Position numbers and translations under genes: made by a program. 64,000 bases of DNA from Pseudobacter ginsenosidimutans (GTDB taxonomy: Bacteria > Bacteroidota > Bacteroidia > Chitinophagales > Chitinophagaceae): assembly GCF_007970185.1 (NCBI RefSeq), contig NZ_CP042431.1, positions 124,001 to 188,000 of the forward strand. The letters run 5' to 3'. Of the stretch, positions 30,039 to 40,900 are shown one piece after another. The notes below the pieces were generated by a model. The model was not told the origin of the DNA. It did not search any database and worked only from the letters and a program-made list of their open reading frames with translations. Each line of letters opens with the position of its first letter. Position 1 is the first letter of the stretch.

Positions 30039-30087
30039 TGGTACCCTTTAACAGGTCCCATACAAAAACTTATTGTTGTGTGAGAAA

Positions 30088-30977
30088 TTAAACCAGGTCT
30101 CTCGTATGTGTTGCCCCGAATTTGCGCTGGTATTCGGAGGGCAGCATTTTAGTGGAACGTTTGAACTGGTCTATAAAATTGGATAGGTTATTAAATCCTG
30201 ATTCCATGCTCAGCGTGGAGATAGTCAGCTTCCCTTCAATCAGCAGTTTCTTGGCATGTCCGATCCTTACATCATTCAGGTATTGTACAAATGTTTTTTA
30301 GTCCTTTCTCTGAAATAGCGGCAGAATGCGTTGGGAGTAAGTCCTGCCACCGATGAAACTTCTTCCAGCCGGATGGGGCGGGAAAAGTTCTTCATGATAT
30401 AACCATAGATTGCTTCAAACCTGCCAGAGTCGCCGGAATCGATCGTATTGTTGCAGTACCCAACACTGGCCAGTAATTCGAACTCTTCGGAAGTGGCCAT
30501 CGCTTCCAGCAGTGTGATCAGTTTGGCAATACGGCCCGCTCCTTTTTCGAATACATATTCTTTCACCAGTTTGGCAATACGCTCCCTGGAAGTACCGGAG
30601 AATTTGATGCCTCTCTCCGATCGCAGTAACAGGTGCCTGATATTTTCCATTTCAGGCATGTCCAGCATGGTGTGACCAAAGATCTCCTGCTGGAAGAATA
30701 CACAGAAGCAGGATGCTTTGAGATTGGATCCTTTCTGAAAGAAAGCATCATCGTTCCTCCATTCATGAGGAAGGTTCGGACCGATGATACAAAGATCTCC
30801 TTCTTCATAAGGCTCCACATGATCACCCACAAAGCGGGTGCCTGTTCCTTCCATGATATACATGATCTCAATCTCCGGGTGATAGTGCCAGGGAACGATA
30901 AAAGCGGGCAGCTCCTCCTTGTAAACATTTACCGAACCGGCCCGGTTGAAGGGCAACTCCTGAAAAAGCGGTCGCAT
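30088..30977 (-). CDS. AraC-family transcriptional regulator, frameshifted as sequenced
   Basis: Sugar-type AraC regulator with an N-terminal cupin ligand domain (WHYHPEIEIMYIMEGTGTRF; GDLCIIGPNLPHEWRND) and a C-terminal double helix-turn-helix. The frame breaks within the first HTH (FCRYFRERTKK): the six-base T run at 30294-30299 lacks one base. With seven, translation continues as TFVQYLNDVRIGHAKKLL and ends FNNLSNFIDQFKRSTKMLPS...YQRKFG, with TAA at 30088-30090 and 296 residues, the normal size. As written it would lack the second HTH and not bind DNA normally. It is third in the M24-M81-AraC transcript and directly precedes the susC it probably controls. Confidence 0.87.
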
Positions 30978-31001
30978 AAGTGTACAGTTGAATGTTTGCT
31001 G

Positions 31002-32510
31002 TTAATCTATTTTCCACACCATATCCGGATCCAGCGGATAAGCGGGGCGGGTCACCTGCTTATACGGAAGATTAGGGATATCCAGGTTACAAAATCCAGC
31101 GGTCAATGCCATTAAACTGAGTGGCGCAATATCTGCCAACTCGGGGAAAAGGTAACCTAATTTAACGATCACTACTTTGAAATCCATAGGATTGAGGCCA
31201 ATATCTTTAAAATCGATCAATTGCGTGAAAGAACGGCGGTCATTCAGGATAACCACGGAAACACCTTCTATGTTCAGTAATACGGCGCCGCGTTTTTTGT
31301 CAATTTCGGATTGCGGAGATTGAAATACAATCCTTCCCTTGATGGTCACTGGTTTTGAGAATTTATAATCGATGCGCCCTCCCAGTGTCAGTGTTATTTC
31401 ATCATTCTTTTGTTTGGCCATGCAGGCTTTGAATGCTTCGGGATCTACCATACCCGCCAGCAGTACTTTCAGTTCCGTTGTTTGTTTCAACAGATGGTCC
31501 AGTACCTGGGTATTATCTCCGGGAGCGCCGGCAGTGGTATTGTCGCCTGAATCAGAAATGAACACAGTTCCTGCCTTATCGTTCAGCGCTTTTGTGAACA
31601 TCTCAGGAAAGCTTCCGGAAGGCACATTCAATTGCATGGAGGCACGGGCATTCCAGATCTGTTGAGCCAGGATGGCGGCTGCTTTCCGGGCCTGCTGCTG
31701 ATATGCACTGCTGCGCGCCACTACGAACACACGCATGGCAGAGCGCGACAGGTCGGCCCAGCAGTACCCTGCAAATATGGAAGCATCCATGATGCCTTCC
31801 TGCGTGCAAAGCCCGGGCAACTGTGCATAGATCGATTTCAGCGGTTCAATTTCGGTAATACTTTTTTCACCCGGCACCAGGATAGGAATGGTCACTGTTT
31901 CGATCACCGGATTCAATTGTTTATCCATCGCTTCCAGCAACATGTTCACGGCGCGTTGCCTGGTTTCCACTTCATCGCGGTGCGGAGCGGTACGATAGGC
32001 GGATAAAATATTGATATTATCAACAAAATCCGCTGAGAGATTGCCATGCAGATCAAAGCTGCCACTGATCAGCACTTTGCTGCCTACTATCTTTCTTATC
32101 TCTTTTATCAGTGTGGCCTGCGCATCGGCATAACCTTCAGCATGAAGAGCGCCATGCATATCCATATAAATACCATCTATCTTTCCGGCCTTACGGATAC
32201 CTGCCAGGATCTCCTGCATGAACTGATCGAACGCCTTTTTCTCCACCACGCCTCCCGGCCATGCGTATGCGTGAAGCACAGGTATCACCTGCACACCGGC
32301 AGCAGCACATACTTCATCCCAGGTCTCTGTTTGCAATACCTCATTCCCACGACGCACTTTGAAATCGGAGAGTTTGGTGTGAGCGGTGGAAAAAGTGTTG
32401 GACTCATTGCGTACGCCCAGCGTTACGATCCGTTTCCCCGCCAGCGAATTTGTATTGCCGAAGGCTGTCAGGGAAAAAAGAAGCATACAGGCTATCATTG
32501 ATCTGAGCAT
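31002..32510 (-). CDS. M81-family (MlrC-like) metallopeptidase, exported
   Basis: A 502-residue protein with a signal peptide (MIACMLLFSLTAFG). Features of the MlrC / M81 family are visible: RNESNTFSTAHTKLSDF near the N-terminus, the zinc-ligand motif YMDMHGALHAEG, a second motif GSFDLHGN, and AYRTAPHRDEVETRQRA. The C-terminal half has DSGDNTTAGAPGDNTQ. Family members are zinc hydrolases; the founder opens linearised microcystin in sphingomonads, but most members have no known substrate. It starts 4 bases after the M24-like gene and is followed 24 bases on by AraC, so the three are co-transcribed. Confidence 0.88.
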   Translation of the reverse strand: MLRSMIACMLLFSLTAFGNTNSLAGKRIVTLGVRNESNTFSTAHTKLSDFKVRRGNEVLQTETWDEVCAAAGVQVIPVLHAYAWPGGVVEKKAFDQFMQEILAGIRKAGKIDGIYMDMHGALHAEGYADAQATLIKEIRKIVGSKVLISGSFDLHGNLSADFVDNINILSAYRTAPHRDEVETRQRAVNMLLEAMDKQLNPVIETVTIPILVPGEKSITEIEPLKSIYAQLPGLCTQEGIMDASIFAGYCWADLSRSAMRVFVVARSSAYQQQARKAAAILAQQIWNARASMQLNVPSGSFPEMFTKALNDKAGTVFISDSGDNTTAGAPGDNTQVLDHLLKQTTELKVLLAGMVDPEAFKACMAKQKNDEITLTLGGRIDYKFSKPVTIKGRIVFQSPQSEIDKKRGAVLLNIEGVSVVILNDRRSFTQLIDFKDIGLNPMDFKVVIVKLGYLFPELADIAPLSLMALTAGFCNLDIPNLPYKQVTRPAYPLDPDMVWKID

Positions 32511-32514
32511 ACTA

Positions 32515-33921
32515 CTAATTTTTGAGGCTTAACACTTTTCGATAATTGAGAAAGAAGGGCGGCACAATACCGGCTGTGTCGGACAGTGGCAGGATCTCCT
32601 CCGGCAACACTATTCCCAATACATCTTCCATGAAAGCGCGACGGGCCATACAGCGGTTCCAGGTAGCCGGATATTCCTGCTGCAGCTTTTGGCGCAGCGC
32701 TTCATCCGCCACTACAATGCCATCTTCCATACGGGAAGAAAAATATGTTTTGGACCGGGGTATGATATCGAACTGAAAATACATTCCCGATCTTATTTCA
32801 TCTTCGGAATCACGATACACAGGAGAACTAACCCATTCTTCAAAATGGATCAGGTGACCGGGATTCAGAAAAACAGCGAACTGATCAAATGGCAACAGTT
32901 CCTGGATAAGATCATACAACAGTTTTCCTTTTGTTCCAATCCGCAGCTGCTGCAACCATTGCACACAGGCAAGAAAATAGGGTACGGCAAATGCTTCAAC
33001 ATAATCCTTAGCTTCGGGAGGCAGGTCGGATTCACTTTCTGCAACCCAGCCTGCGCGACAAATATTACTTCCCCAGTAAGAGATATTGGTAGAGCAGGGA
33101 TCACCTTTGCGAATGATGGCTCCCACAGGACTGGAGAGCCCGATATGCAGATTGCCGGAACTTTTGATACCTGTATGGCAACCCAGGGGATAACCTGTTA
33201 ACCGGTATTCATTCACCAGTTCAAAATCCGTTACACCGGCCCTGAAATTCTTCAGCAGGTTGCGCATGCCATCAGCGGCCATGCAATTGGAAAATTCGAA
33301 ATGTGCAATCTCGAATGCCGAACAGGTGGTTTTAAGTCCATATGCAGGAGACATGAAAAGATCAGTGGCATTGGTTACATTGTCTGCACCGCAAAGGCCA
33401 CGCAAACTATCTACAATAAAGGCGGGCAGATCAATGGCATGTTGCGGACGTTGCAGTTCGGTAGCAGAAAAATATTTCCATCCCACGCAGCCAACAGTGG
33501 CTCCGGAAGTGATGCCTTCCTCTGTAAAAATAATTTCCAGTGAGCGGCTTTCGTCTCTTGGTTGACTGAGTAAGGAGAAAGGCTGGTATCGTTCATAACG
33601 CAGGCGTGCCGCGTTATACAATGGAGATACTGTGAGATGGGACACGCATTCATTGCCTACCAGCAACAAGGGATCCGAATGGAGGTCCAGGATCAGCAGC
33701 GCCTCTTCGAAGCGGGGATCAAAGTGTACAAGGTACAGGAGATTGGCAAAATGCTCCCGGTCGCCATACACCAGCAGGTGGCTGAGCCCCCTCGCCCGCA
33801 TTTGTTGCCGGCATCTTTCAATGCGGAGGAGCAGTTCATCCGCGGGGGGAAAGATGATGGGAGAAACCGTCCCGGATTCGGGCCAGTCGATCTCTTTCAG
33901 AAATACGGGCCTTTGTTTCAT
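32515..33921 (-). CDS. M24-family (Xaa-Pro peptidase-like) protein, possibly inactive
   Basis: A 468-residue cytosolic protein with the creatinase-type N-terminal domain (CRQQMRARGLSHLLVYGD) and a pita-bread C-terminal domain. The metal-binding Asp pair expected in M24 enzymes (DxG...D.TRT) seems replaced by STNISYWGSNICRAG, with Asn at both places and a shortened spacing. The first Glu site reads FQFDIIPRS instead of a TIEPG-type sequence. The second Glu (SRMEDGIVVADE) and a histidine (NPGHLIHFEEW) remain. It may therefore be a non-catalytic or altered M24 protein. First gene of the M24-M81-AraC unit, with a promoter 31 bases upstream. Confidence 0.8.
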   Translation of the reverse strand: MKQRPVFLKEIDWPESGTVSPIIFPPADELLLRIERCRQQMRARGLSHLLVYGDREHFANLLYLVHFDPRFEEALLILDLHSDPLLLVGNECVSHLTVSPLYNAARLRYERYQPFSLLSQPRDESRSLEIIFTEEGITSGATVGCVGWKYFSATELQRPQHAIDLPAFIVDSLRGLCGADNVTNATDLFMSPAYGLKTTCSAFEIAHFEFSNCMAADGMRNLLKNFRAGVTDFELVNEYRLTGYPLGCHTGIKSSGNLHIGLSSPVGAIIRKGDPCSTNISYWGSNICRAGWVAESESDLPPEAKDYVEAFAVPYFLACVQWLQQLRIGTKGKLLYDLIQELLPFDQFAVFLNPGHLIHFEEWVSSPVYRDSEDEIRSGMYFQFDIIPRSKTYFSSRMEDGIVVADEALRQKLQQEYPATWNRCMARRAFMEDVLGIVLPEEILPLSDTAGIVPPFFLNYRKVLSLKN

Positions 33922-33951
33922 TGTGCAAGCAGACGTTTAATCGTGTTCACA

Positions 33952-33959
33952 CAAAGATA
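33952..33959 (-). promoter_or_regulatory. Bacteroidota -7 promoter element for the M24-M81-AraC operon
   Basis: The minus strand reads TATCTTTG, matching TAnnTTTG exactly, 31 bases before the M24-like start codon. The predicted transcript would begin near 33945, leaving a leader of about 24 bases. A -33 TTG is not evident. Confidence 0.5.
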
Positions 33960-34051
33960 ATACTCCCCTAAAATGGCCCGTTCTGGTATTTACACGAATG
34001 TTTATGGTATCTTAACGAAACTACCAGGAACATGATACCTTCTCTGAGAAC

Positions 34052-36460
34052 CTACCAGGTTTTCTCCCCAGTCCTCATTCTTTCTATCGTCTTCCCATAG
34101 TTTTCTTTTTCATCACCATCAGCCATGGACCATGCTTTTTCCTGAACGGGAATTGCTTCCCTGGTTCTGCCCAATTTATGGAGCAGGTTGGCATAGGTGT
34201 TCAAATATCCCGGAAGGGATCTCAGGAAATTGGAGAAGATAGCATTCCTGTAATTGGGATCATAGTCCCAAAGCCTGGAGAGCTCACTGCTGATCACTGA
34301 ACGGCCACTCCATTCCAGCGCTTCATTCAAAATATCCTTACCGGATGAATGTTCCAATACAGCCCTGGCAAACACATCCAGCTGCACTGCCCTTACATGA
34401 GCGCCATACAAGCGCATGTATTCAATAACTGATTTCCCGAAGTTGCTCCAGTCTCCCTTGCCCTGGAAATAATTCGTCCTGTACAATAACACCACGGGCC
34501 CTGCCTGTGAAGGATATTTTGCGGAAATCTTTTGTTGAATGGCATTCCAGTCAGGCATTGTATTTCCTGCATTCGACACCAGTGGATACAATTCTTCATT
34601 GAAAATGATCTCACGCAATTTTTCATCGGCAGCCCCGGGCCACATCTGTGCATCAATCTTATCTCCATGCTTCAATAGAACGTCAAATCCCTTATCCTTT
34701 CCTGACCATGTAAAACGATACAGAAAGGATACATTCTCCCTGGTGAAAAGATCTTTCTGTGTTGCCAGGTATTGGTTTGCAAATTTTACTGCGTCCTCTT
34801 TTTCAAAAACACTGATGGCCATCATTGCCAGCTTTTTCAATTGTTCCGGTTCTATTTGGGAAGATCGCATGATCTTATTCCTGAGAGAAAAATATTGCTT
34901 ATCGGGGTTCATCGCATCTGCAGCCAATGCCATAAAGGAGGCAGCATCATGCGCGCCCGGAATGCGATGTACAAATTCTCCGTCAGGAGAGAAAAAGAGG
35001 AAGGTTGGCAAAGAAACAACCCCATACTCTTTTTGGATCAAGGCTACATCCTCATACCAGTTTCTTACATAATCGTTATCCTTGCTTGTTTTATCCAACT
35101 GCACTTTCACGCTGATGAATTTATCATTGAGAAACTGCCCCACATCTTTCCGGGTAAACACTTCTTTGTTCATTTGCTGACAGGGTGCGCACCAGGTAGC
35201 GAAACAGTCCAGCAGGATGAATTTATTTTCAGTCCTGGCCCGTTGTTTGATCTCCTGCCAGGAATGTTCCTGATCGAAATTCACACCCTGATCACCCAGC
35301 AGCTCCTTCAATTTCTTTCCCAGTTCATCCCCGCGCAGGTTTTTGGCTGCTATGTTTCCATCCGGATCTACGAGGTAATTCAAAGGGATCCCTGTGATGC
35401 CGTATTGCATTACTATATCGCTTTTCATTCCTTTCAGATCGGATACCTGTACCCAGGGTAGTTTTTCTTCATGAATTGCTTTCAGCCATTTATTCCTGAT
35501 ATCGTCCAGCGAAACTCCCAGGATCTCGAAATTCTTGTGTTTGTAAGCGGCATATTCTTTCAGCAAATTCGGGATCTCCATCCTGCAGGGACCGCACCAG
35601 CTGGCCCAGAATTCAACCAGTACCCATTTTCCGCGCCAGGAAGCGAGGGATACATTTTTTCCTGAAGTATCCGGCATGCTGAAATTCAGGATCGGTTTTC
35701 CAACTACGAGGGTCCGGAGCAGCGTGAGCCTCTCGATGTATTTCGTCATGTCAGGCCTGTTCCTTATTTGAGGTGAAAGGCCCGCCACCATCGATTCCAG
35801 CTCATCAGCATCGGCAACTTCCACCTGCAGGATCTTTTCTTTTAACAAAGCCATACTGAGAAGTGAGGAAGGATGTTGTTTGATGAAATCCTTCTCCACC
35901 AGTTTCAACTGCCTGGCAGCAGCTTCAAACTTTTTCAAGAAGAAAGCAAGAGAATCCTGCCTGGCAGGAAAATCCGGAATGGCATTTATCCTTCTCCAAT
36001 TCCTTCCGGCATTCGTACTGGCTTCCACAAACGGAAGTTTACTGTTTTCCATTTTCATGAATTCATTCATCGTAACAGTACCGGAGAACAACAGGTCTTC
36101 CAGCCGGTTGCCCGATGCCGTTATCTTACCGGGAGTAAGATAAAACATACGGCTGCTTCGATTGGCAAATGGGTTCTCAGCCAATTGCTCCTGTGTAGCA
36201 GGTACAGGCATATTGAGAATGGCCAGTACAATATCATCCTGCAACATACCGCCAATACTGAATTTCCCCTGACTGATGGAACTACTGTCGGTTCTCGTCA
36301 TTCCATCAGCGTATATTGTCAGGTATATTTTTCCTTCACTGAATGCTTTTAACTGACCATTGATCGTAAATGGTTTTTCACCCTGAGCAGCCAATGCCAC
36401 AGAAAAGGATGAAACGAAGAGTAAGGACATAACGATCCTGAAATGAAACAGTTTGTTCAT
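34052..36460 (-). CDS. Exported protein with DUF4369-like region and two thioredoxin domains
   Basis: An 802-residue periplasmic protein. A signal peptide (VMSLLFVSSFSVALAAQ) is followed by a DUF4369-like region (FTINGQLKAFSEGKIYLTIY). A TlpA-type redoxin domain has the active site WASWCGPC at residues 289-293. A second thioredoxin-like domain has FATWCAPCQQM at 423-427 with a cis-Pro context (VVSLPTFLFF). A helical, TPR-like C-terminus completes it. Both CxxC pairs are intact. It is the last gene of the third sigma / FecR / SusC / SusD unit, 36 bases after susD. Two redox centres in one chain suggest internal electron relay; the partner is unknown. Confidence 0.87.
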   Translation of the reverse strand: MNKLFHFRIVMSLLFVSSFSVALAAQGEKPFTINGQLKAFSEGKIYLTIYADGMTRTDSSSISQGKFSIGGMLQDDIVLAILNMPVPATQEQLAENPFANRSSRMFYLTPGKITASGNRLEDLLFSGTVTMNEFMKMENSKLPFVEASTNAGRNWRRINAIPDFPARQDSLAFFLKKFEAAARQLKLVEKDFIKQHPSSLLSMALLKEKILQVEVADADELESMVAGLSPQIRNRPDMTKYIERLTLLRTLVVGKPILNFSMPDTSGKNVSLASWRGKWVLVEFWASWCGPCRMEIPNLLKEYAAYKHKNFEILGVSLDDIRNKWLKAIHEEKLPWVQVSDLKGMKSDIVMQYGITGIPLNYLVDPDGNIAAKNLRGDELGKKLKELLGDQGVNFDQEHSWQEIKQRARTENKFILLDCFATWCAPCQQMNKEVFTRKDVGQFLNDKFISVKVQLDKTSKDNDYVRNWYEDVALIQKEYGVVSLPTFLFFSPDGEFVHRIPGAHDAASFMALAADAMNPDKQYFSLRNKIMRSSQIEPEQLKKLAMMAISVFEKEDAVKFANQYLATQKDLFTRENVSFLYRFTWSGKDKGFDVLLKHGDKIDAQMWPGAADEKLREIIFNEELYPLVSNAGNTMPDWNAIQQKISAKYPSQAGPVVLLYRTNYFQGKGDWSNFGKSVIEYMRLYGAHVRAVQLDVFARAVLEHSSGKDILNEALEWSGRSVISSELSRLWDYDPNYRNAIFSNFLRSLPGYLNTYANLLHKLGRTREAIPVQEKAWSMADGDEKENYGKTIERMRTGEKTW

Positions 36461-36496
36461 TTTTTTTGTTTTTAACCAGATGAATATGATTGATCC

Positions 36497-37933
36497 CTAC
36501 CGCGGGTTCTGTGTCAGCCCTGCAGCATCTATTTCAGACATGGGAATTGGCCAGGTATATCGATTGTCTCCGGGTGGTAGTTCATAACGTTGTCCGCTAA
36601 TTTCCCGCACCAGCGTTTGCGCCAGTCGGGGGTCTTTGTTCATTCTCCTGAGATCTTCCCATCTCACACCGCGAAAGACCAGCTCTCTCCTTCTTTCATT
36701 GAAGATGATCTGCAGCAGGGCTGCCTGATCCGTTTCGGTAAGGGGCGAATAATTTTCTGGAAGGAACCTGTTCTTCCGCAGCAGGTTCAGATCTTCCAGA
36801 GCCTCATCCATCTGATTCAATCTTGCCTTGCATTCCGCACGGAGCAGGTAGATCTCATCCGTTGCCAATCCTGAGAAATAACCATAGGTTGCATATGATC
36901 CTTTAAAAACAGGAAACCTGTAATTATCGAAATCCACATATGGCCTGAAATAGGCTTTGGACCTGATATCTCCGGGCTCGTACAGGGCTATCAGTGAAGG
37001 ATCGAATTCTGCCCTGTTGAGGAATATCGAATTCAGCGTGATGCCATACCTGGTGTCTGAAGTGGTGTAGTAGATCATCTCCGGATTGGTAGCGCCATAA
37101 TCGCCTGCGAACATGTAATCATATGTTTTGGCGGGATTGTACGCATCCAGGTTATTGAAATCGATGAGCTGCCCCTGGATCTCAAGGCATTTATCCGCAT
37201 AGGATGCTGCTTTTTCGTAATCTTCCATCTGGAGACAGATCTTCGCTATCAATGCGTAGGCGGCAGCGCGGCCCGGGCGGATATAATTGGTCTTCCTGTT
37301 TTCCACCGGCAGCAATTCAACGCTGGCCAGTGCATCTTTCAGTATCTGATCGTAGGTAGCATGCACGGAAGATCGCTTTACACTGAGCGTAACATCTGGT
37401 TCAAGCCGTAATGGTAAGCCATAAGGACTATCACCGCTTTTGCTGTAGGGGAATGCAAACTGCTGCGCCAGGTGGTAATAGCGCAGAGCGCGCATAAAAA
37501 GCGCTTGTCCCTTCACGTTATTCCATGCAGCCTGCTCACTTGCCGCAGGCGTGATAGAGGCGATGCCACTCAAAGCCTGGTTGGCATAGAAAATGAGCAC
37601 GTAGGAACGGCCCCAGTCTGTATTACTTTCATACTGGAGCATATTGATGTCTTTCGCCCAGGTATAGATATCCCTGAGATACATACTGGTGCCCGTTGCC
37701 AGACTATTCCACATGGCTTCTGTGATGATGAATTCGTCTGCTCCGTTAGCGCCTAATGTATGCGCGGAGTAGCCGCCCTGGAAATTGAAATCGTAATCCA
37801 CGATGGCCTGAAAATCGGCGATAGTATTTGGCACCTGCAGACTCTTCAATTGCTTCACATCAAGAAATTCCTTACCGCAGCCCCCGAGCAACAGGAGGAA
37901 TGGAATTGCCATATTTATGATCCAATACTTCAT
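36497..37933 (-). CDS. SusD/RagB-family surface lipoprotein
   Basis: A 478-residue lipoprotein (lipobox FLLLLGGC). N-terminal FLDVKQLKSLQVPNTIADFQ and C-terminal IIFNERRRELVFRGVRWEDL, then YTWPIPMSEI and a terminal QNPR, are the same architecture as the SusD at 6243. It starts 24 bases after the susC stop and belongs to the unit 43746-34052. By family role it caps the SusC barrel and recruits its ligand; which ligand is unknown. Confidence 0.92.
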   Translation of the reverse strand: MKYWIINMAIPFLLLLGGCGKEFLDVKQLKSLQVPNTIADFQAIVDYDFNFQGGYSAHTLGANGADEFIITEAMWNSLATGTSMYLRDIYTWAKDINMLQYESNTDWGRSYVLIFYANQALSGIASITPAASEQAAWNNVKGQALFMRALRYYHLAQQFAFPYSKSGDSPYGLPLRLEPDVTLSVKRSSVHATYDQILKDALASVELLPVENRKTNYIRPGRAAAYALIAKICLQMEDYEKAASYADKCLEIQGQLIDFNNLDAYNPAKTYDYMFAGDYGATNPEMIYYTTSDTRYGITLNSIFLNRAEFDPSLIALYEPGDIRSKAYFRPYVDFDNYRFPVFKGSYATYGYFSGLATDEIYLLRAECKARLNQMDEALEDLNLLRKNRFLPENYSPLTETDQAALLQIIFNERRRELVFRGVRWEDLRRMNKDPRLAQTLVREISGQRYELPPGDNRYTWPIPMSEIDAAGLTQNPR

Positions 37934-37957
37934 GCTTTCAAAATATTATGCAGTGTA

Positions 37958-40900
37958 TTAAAAAGCGAGTTGAACACCCGCACTGAACTGTTTTGGTTGA
38001 GGGTATCTTGCATTGGGCATGGACGGATCCACATTGTTCCGGTCTGCCTTCCACAGGAAGCCCAGGTTACGCGCATACAGGAAGATCCTGGCCGATTTGA
38101 ATACACCGGACATCCTGTTGCCGGGCAGGACCGAGTAACTCAGGTTGATATCCTGGATGGCAATATGATCTCCGCGCGCAATCAGTGAATTCGAATACAT
38201 GTATACGGTAGCCTCATTCCTGTCGTATCCGTTCAGGCCGCCACCGGCCGGCACATTGGTTACCAGCTCATCTCCCGGTTTTTTCCATTTTTGCAGAATA
38301 TCTGCATGAAAAGAACCAATTCCTTCATACTCCATACCGGGGAACAGTGTTGATCTCCTGTAAACATACCCCGCTTTCCAGGTCAACAGAATGCTCAACT
38401 GCAGCCGTTTCCATTCAAGATTATTGAGTATGGATCCATAGTAAACAGGACTGGTAACACCGGCATACACCATGTCTCCCGGCTTTACTGAAGCCAGATA
38501 TCCTGCATAGTCGGTTGTGCTTTGTCCATCTTTCAAAAGCTTCACTTTTCCGTTCGACGGGTCTAGCCCATTCCAGGGAAATGCATAGATGCCGGATACG
38601 GAACGACCTATTTCCAGAGGAGTCTGGAATCCGTAAAGTCCCACATAGTTCACGCCCAGCAGGGTTCCGGAATTGTAATAATCCGTTACCTTATCCTTTG
38701 CGAAGTTGACAATCCAGGTGGTCTGCCATTTGAAAGGGCCCTCCAGGTTTTTGGTGGTCACCTGAAGATCGATACCATTGGTTCGAAGGGCTGCATAATT
38801 GTACCGGTAAGACCTGATCTGGTTGTTCGCGGAGCCGATACCGGTAGACGGTGGAATGAATGCATCACCGATCAGGTCATTCGCCTTTTTGGTGAAGAAT
38901 TCCAGGCTTCCGCTCACTCTCCTGTTGAAAATAGACCAGTCTGCGCCTATATTGAAAGTTGCCACCCGTTCCCATTTAAGGGAAGGATTTCCGGGTGAAG
39001 TGATACTGGCATAACGTTCAAGGTTAGGGTCTACAAAGGAAGAGGCGCTATAGTCGATCACGGGGTAAGCTGATACACCCTTGTTCACATTGCCACTGCT
39101 TCCGTAGGTGCTGCGAAGCCTGAGATAATCCACCCATTTGGCTTTAAAGAAATCTTCAGCGGATAGTTCCCAACTGGCTCCTGCGGACCATAACAATGTT
39201 CCCTTCTGGTTGGTCTTCACTCCAAAAAGATTGGAACCATCCCATCTTGCACTTCCGCTCAGGATGTACTTTGACCGGAATGTATGGGAAGCGTTGGCAA
39301 AGTAAGAGAGATACCTGTCAATTTTATAATAGGTGTTCTGATCCGGTCCGGGTATGGTGGCCCCGGAGGAAGTATACAGCAAATAGGTTTTGGTAAAATC
39401 CATCCTGGAAGTTCCTACACCCAGGTCTTCATCATAATTATACAATATCGATCCCGGGAAACTCTGGTCCACAGCCTGTCTGATCTCTGCACCGCCGAGA
39501 ACAGCAATATCATGCTCGCCGAAATTCCTCTGTCCGTTTACCTGTATGCGACCTGAATGCTGCACCTGCTGCAACGGGTTTGACAAACTTAGGATCCCGC
39601 CATAGGGGATCGGCTTTGTTCCATTCGGTTGTGTATAGAGGTTAACCAGGTTCCGTACATAATAGGTTTCAGGCGCATAATATTCCCTGCCGGAATTATT
39701 AGACTCTGTGTACTGGTAAGTAGCATTGATATTGATGCCTTCCATCAACTGGTATCGTACATTACCCAATAAATTCAGGAAGGAGCCTGTTGCAGTATTA
39801 TCGCTTAATCCTATTTCTTCCAATGGACTGAAATGCCAGGGCAGCATGCCAGCGGCTTCTGCTTCCTCTGTTGTAGCGGTACGGATATTCCTTTCCACGG
39901 CAACAGGTTTTCCATTTTCATCCACCAGTCTTGTATATGGGCGCAGGCCGGACCTGCTGGTGCCCAGATCAGTGATATTGAAAGCATTCTTATTCGCATT
40001 GGTCCTGGTATAGGTTAGCCTGGTAGTGATCTCCAGGTTCTTTACCGGTTTGAATGAGTTCTGCATGTTGAGTGTAAGCCGCCTGTCGTCGTCTCCCACC
40101 ATGGCGGACCTGCTTTTATCGTAACCCACGGAGAAGAAATACTTGTTCACGTTACTGCCTCCGTTGATATTCATCGAATATTGTTGCTGCAAAGCATTCC
40201 GGTACAAATATTTCAGGGCATCATTCCTTACATCAGTATTTTTCATTCGCTGTTCTTCTGCCAGGAAATCCTCTTCGCTGATCAGGTGGTCCCTTCTTTT
40301 GATGAGCAGCTCCGCATAAGGGGAAAAAGAAAATTTCAGGTTCTCATCACCCAGCCAGTCGCCTCTTTCAAATTTTTCCTTTTCAATCTGCATCACCATT
40401 TCTGAGGGCATGAATCTTCTGTCGTAAAACAGATCAGGTTTTGAAAAGATATTGGTGGTAGCGCTGATGGAGATTTCAGCCTTCCTGTTATAATTTCCCT
40501 GGCGTGTGGTGATCACTATCACGCCGTTACCGGCTCTGGCTCCCCAGATGGAGGCAGCAGCTGCATCCCGGAGAATAGTTACACTCTCCACATCGTTGGG
40601 ATTGATATCGCGGATATTCCCTTCAAACGGGAAATTATCGAGCACTATCAAAGGAGTGGATTCAGACATGATGGTGGCTCGTCCCCTGCTCTCCAGCTGA
40701 AACTCGCCCACATCCTCGCCTTCCGCCACGGTACGGTTGAACAGTAAACCATTGGTGATCCCTTCCAGCCTGGTGAGGATATCCGGTCCCGTACTTCGGT
40801 TCAGCATTTCACGATTGATAACTGTAAAGGATCCGGTTGCCCTTTCCTTCGGCAACTGTTGGTAACCGTTAGATACCACTTCCACATTCTCCATGCGATC

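Noticed and set aside
34001-34051. A hairpin after the double-thioredoxin gene
   Set aside because: Only a direct repeat (CTACCAGG) and a weak GGTATC/GATACC pair with a long loop are present; not convincing as a terminator.
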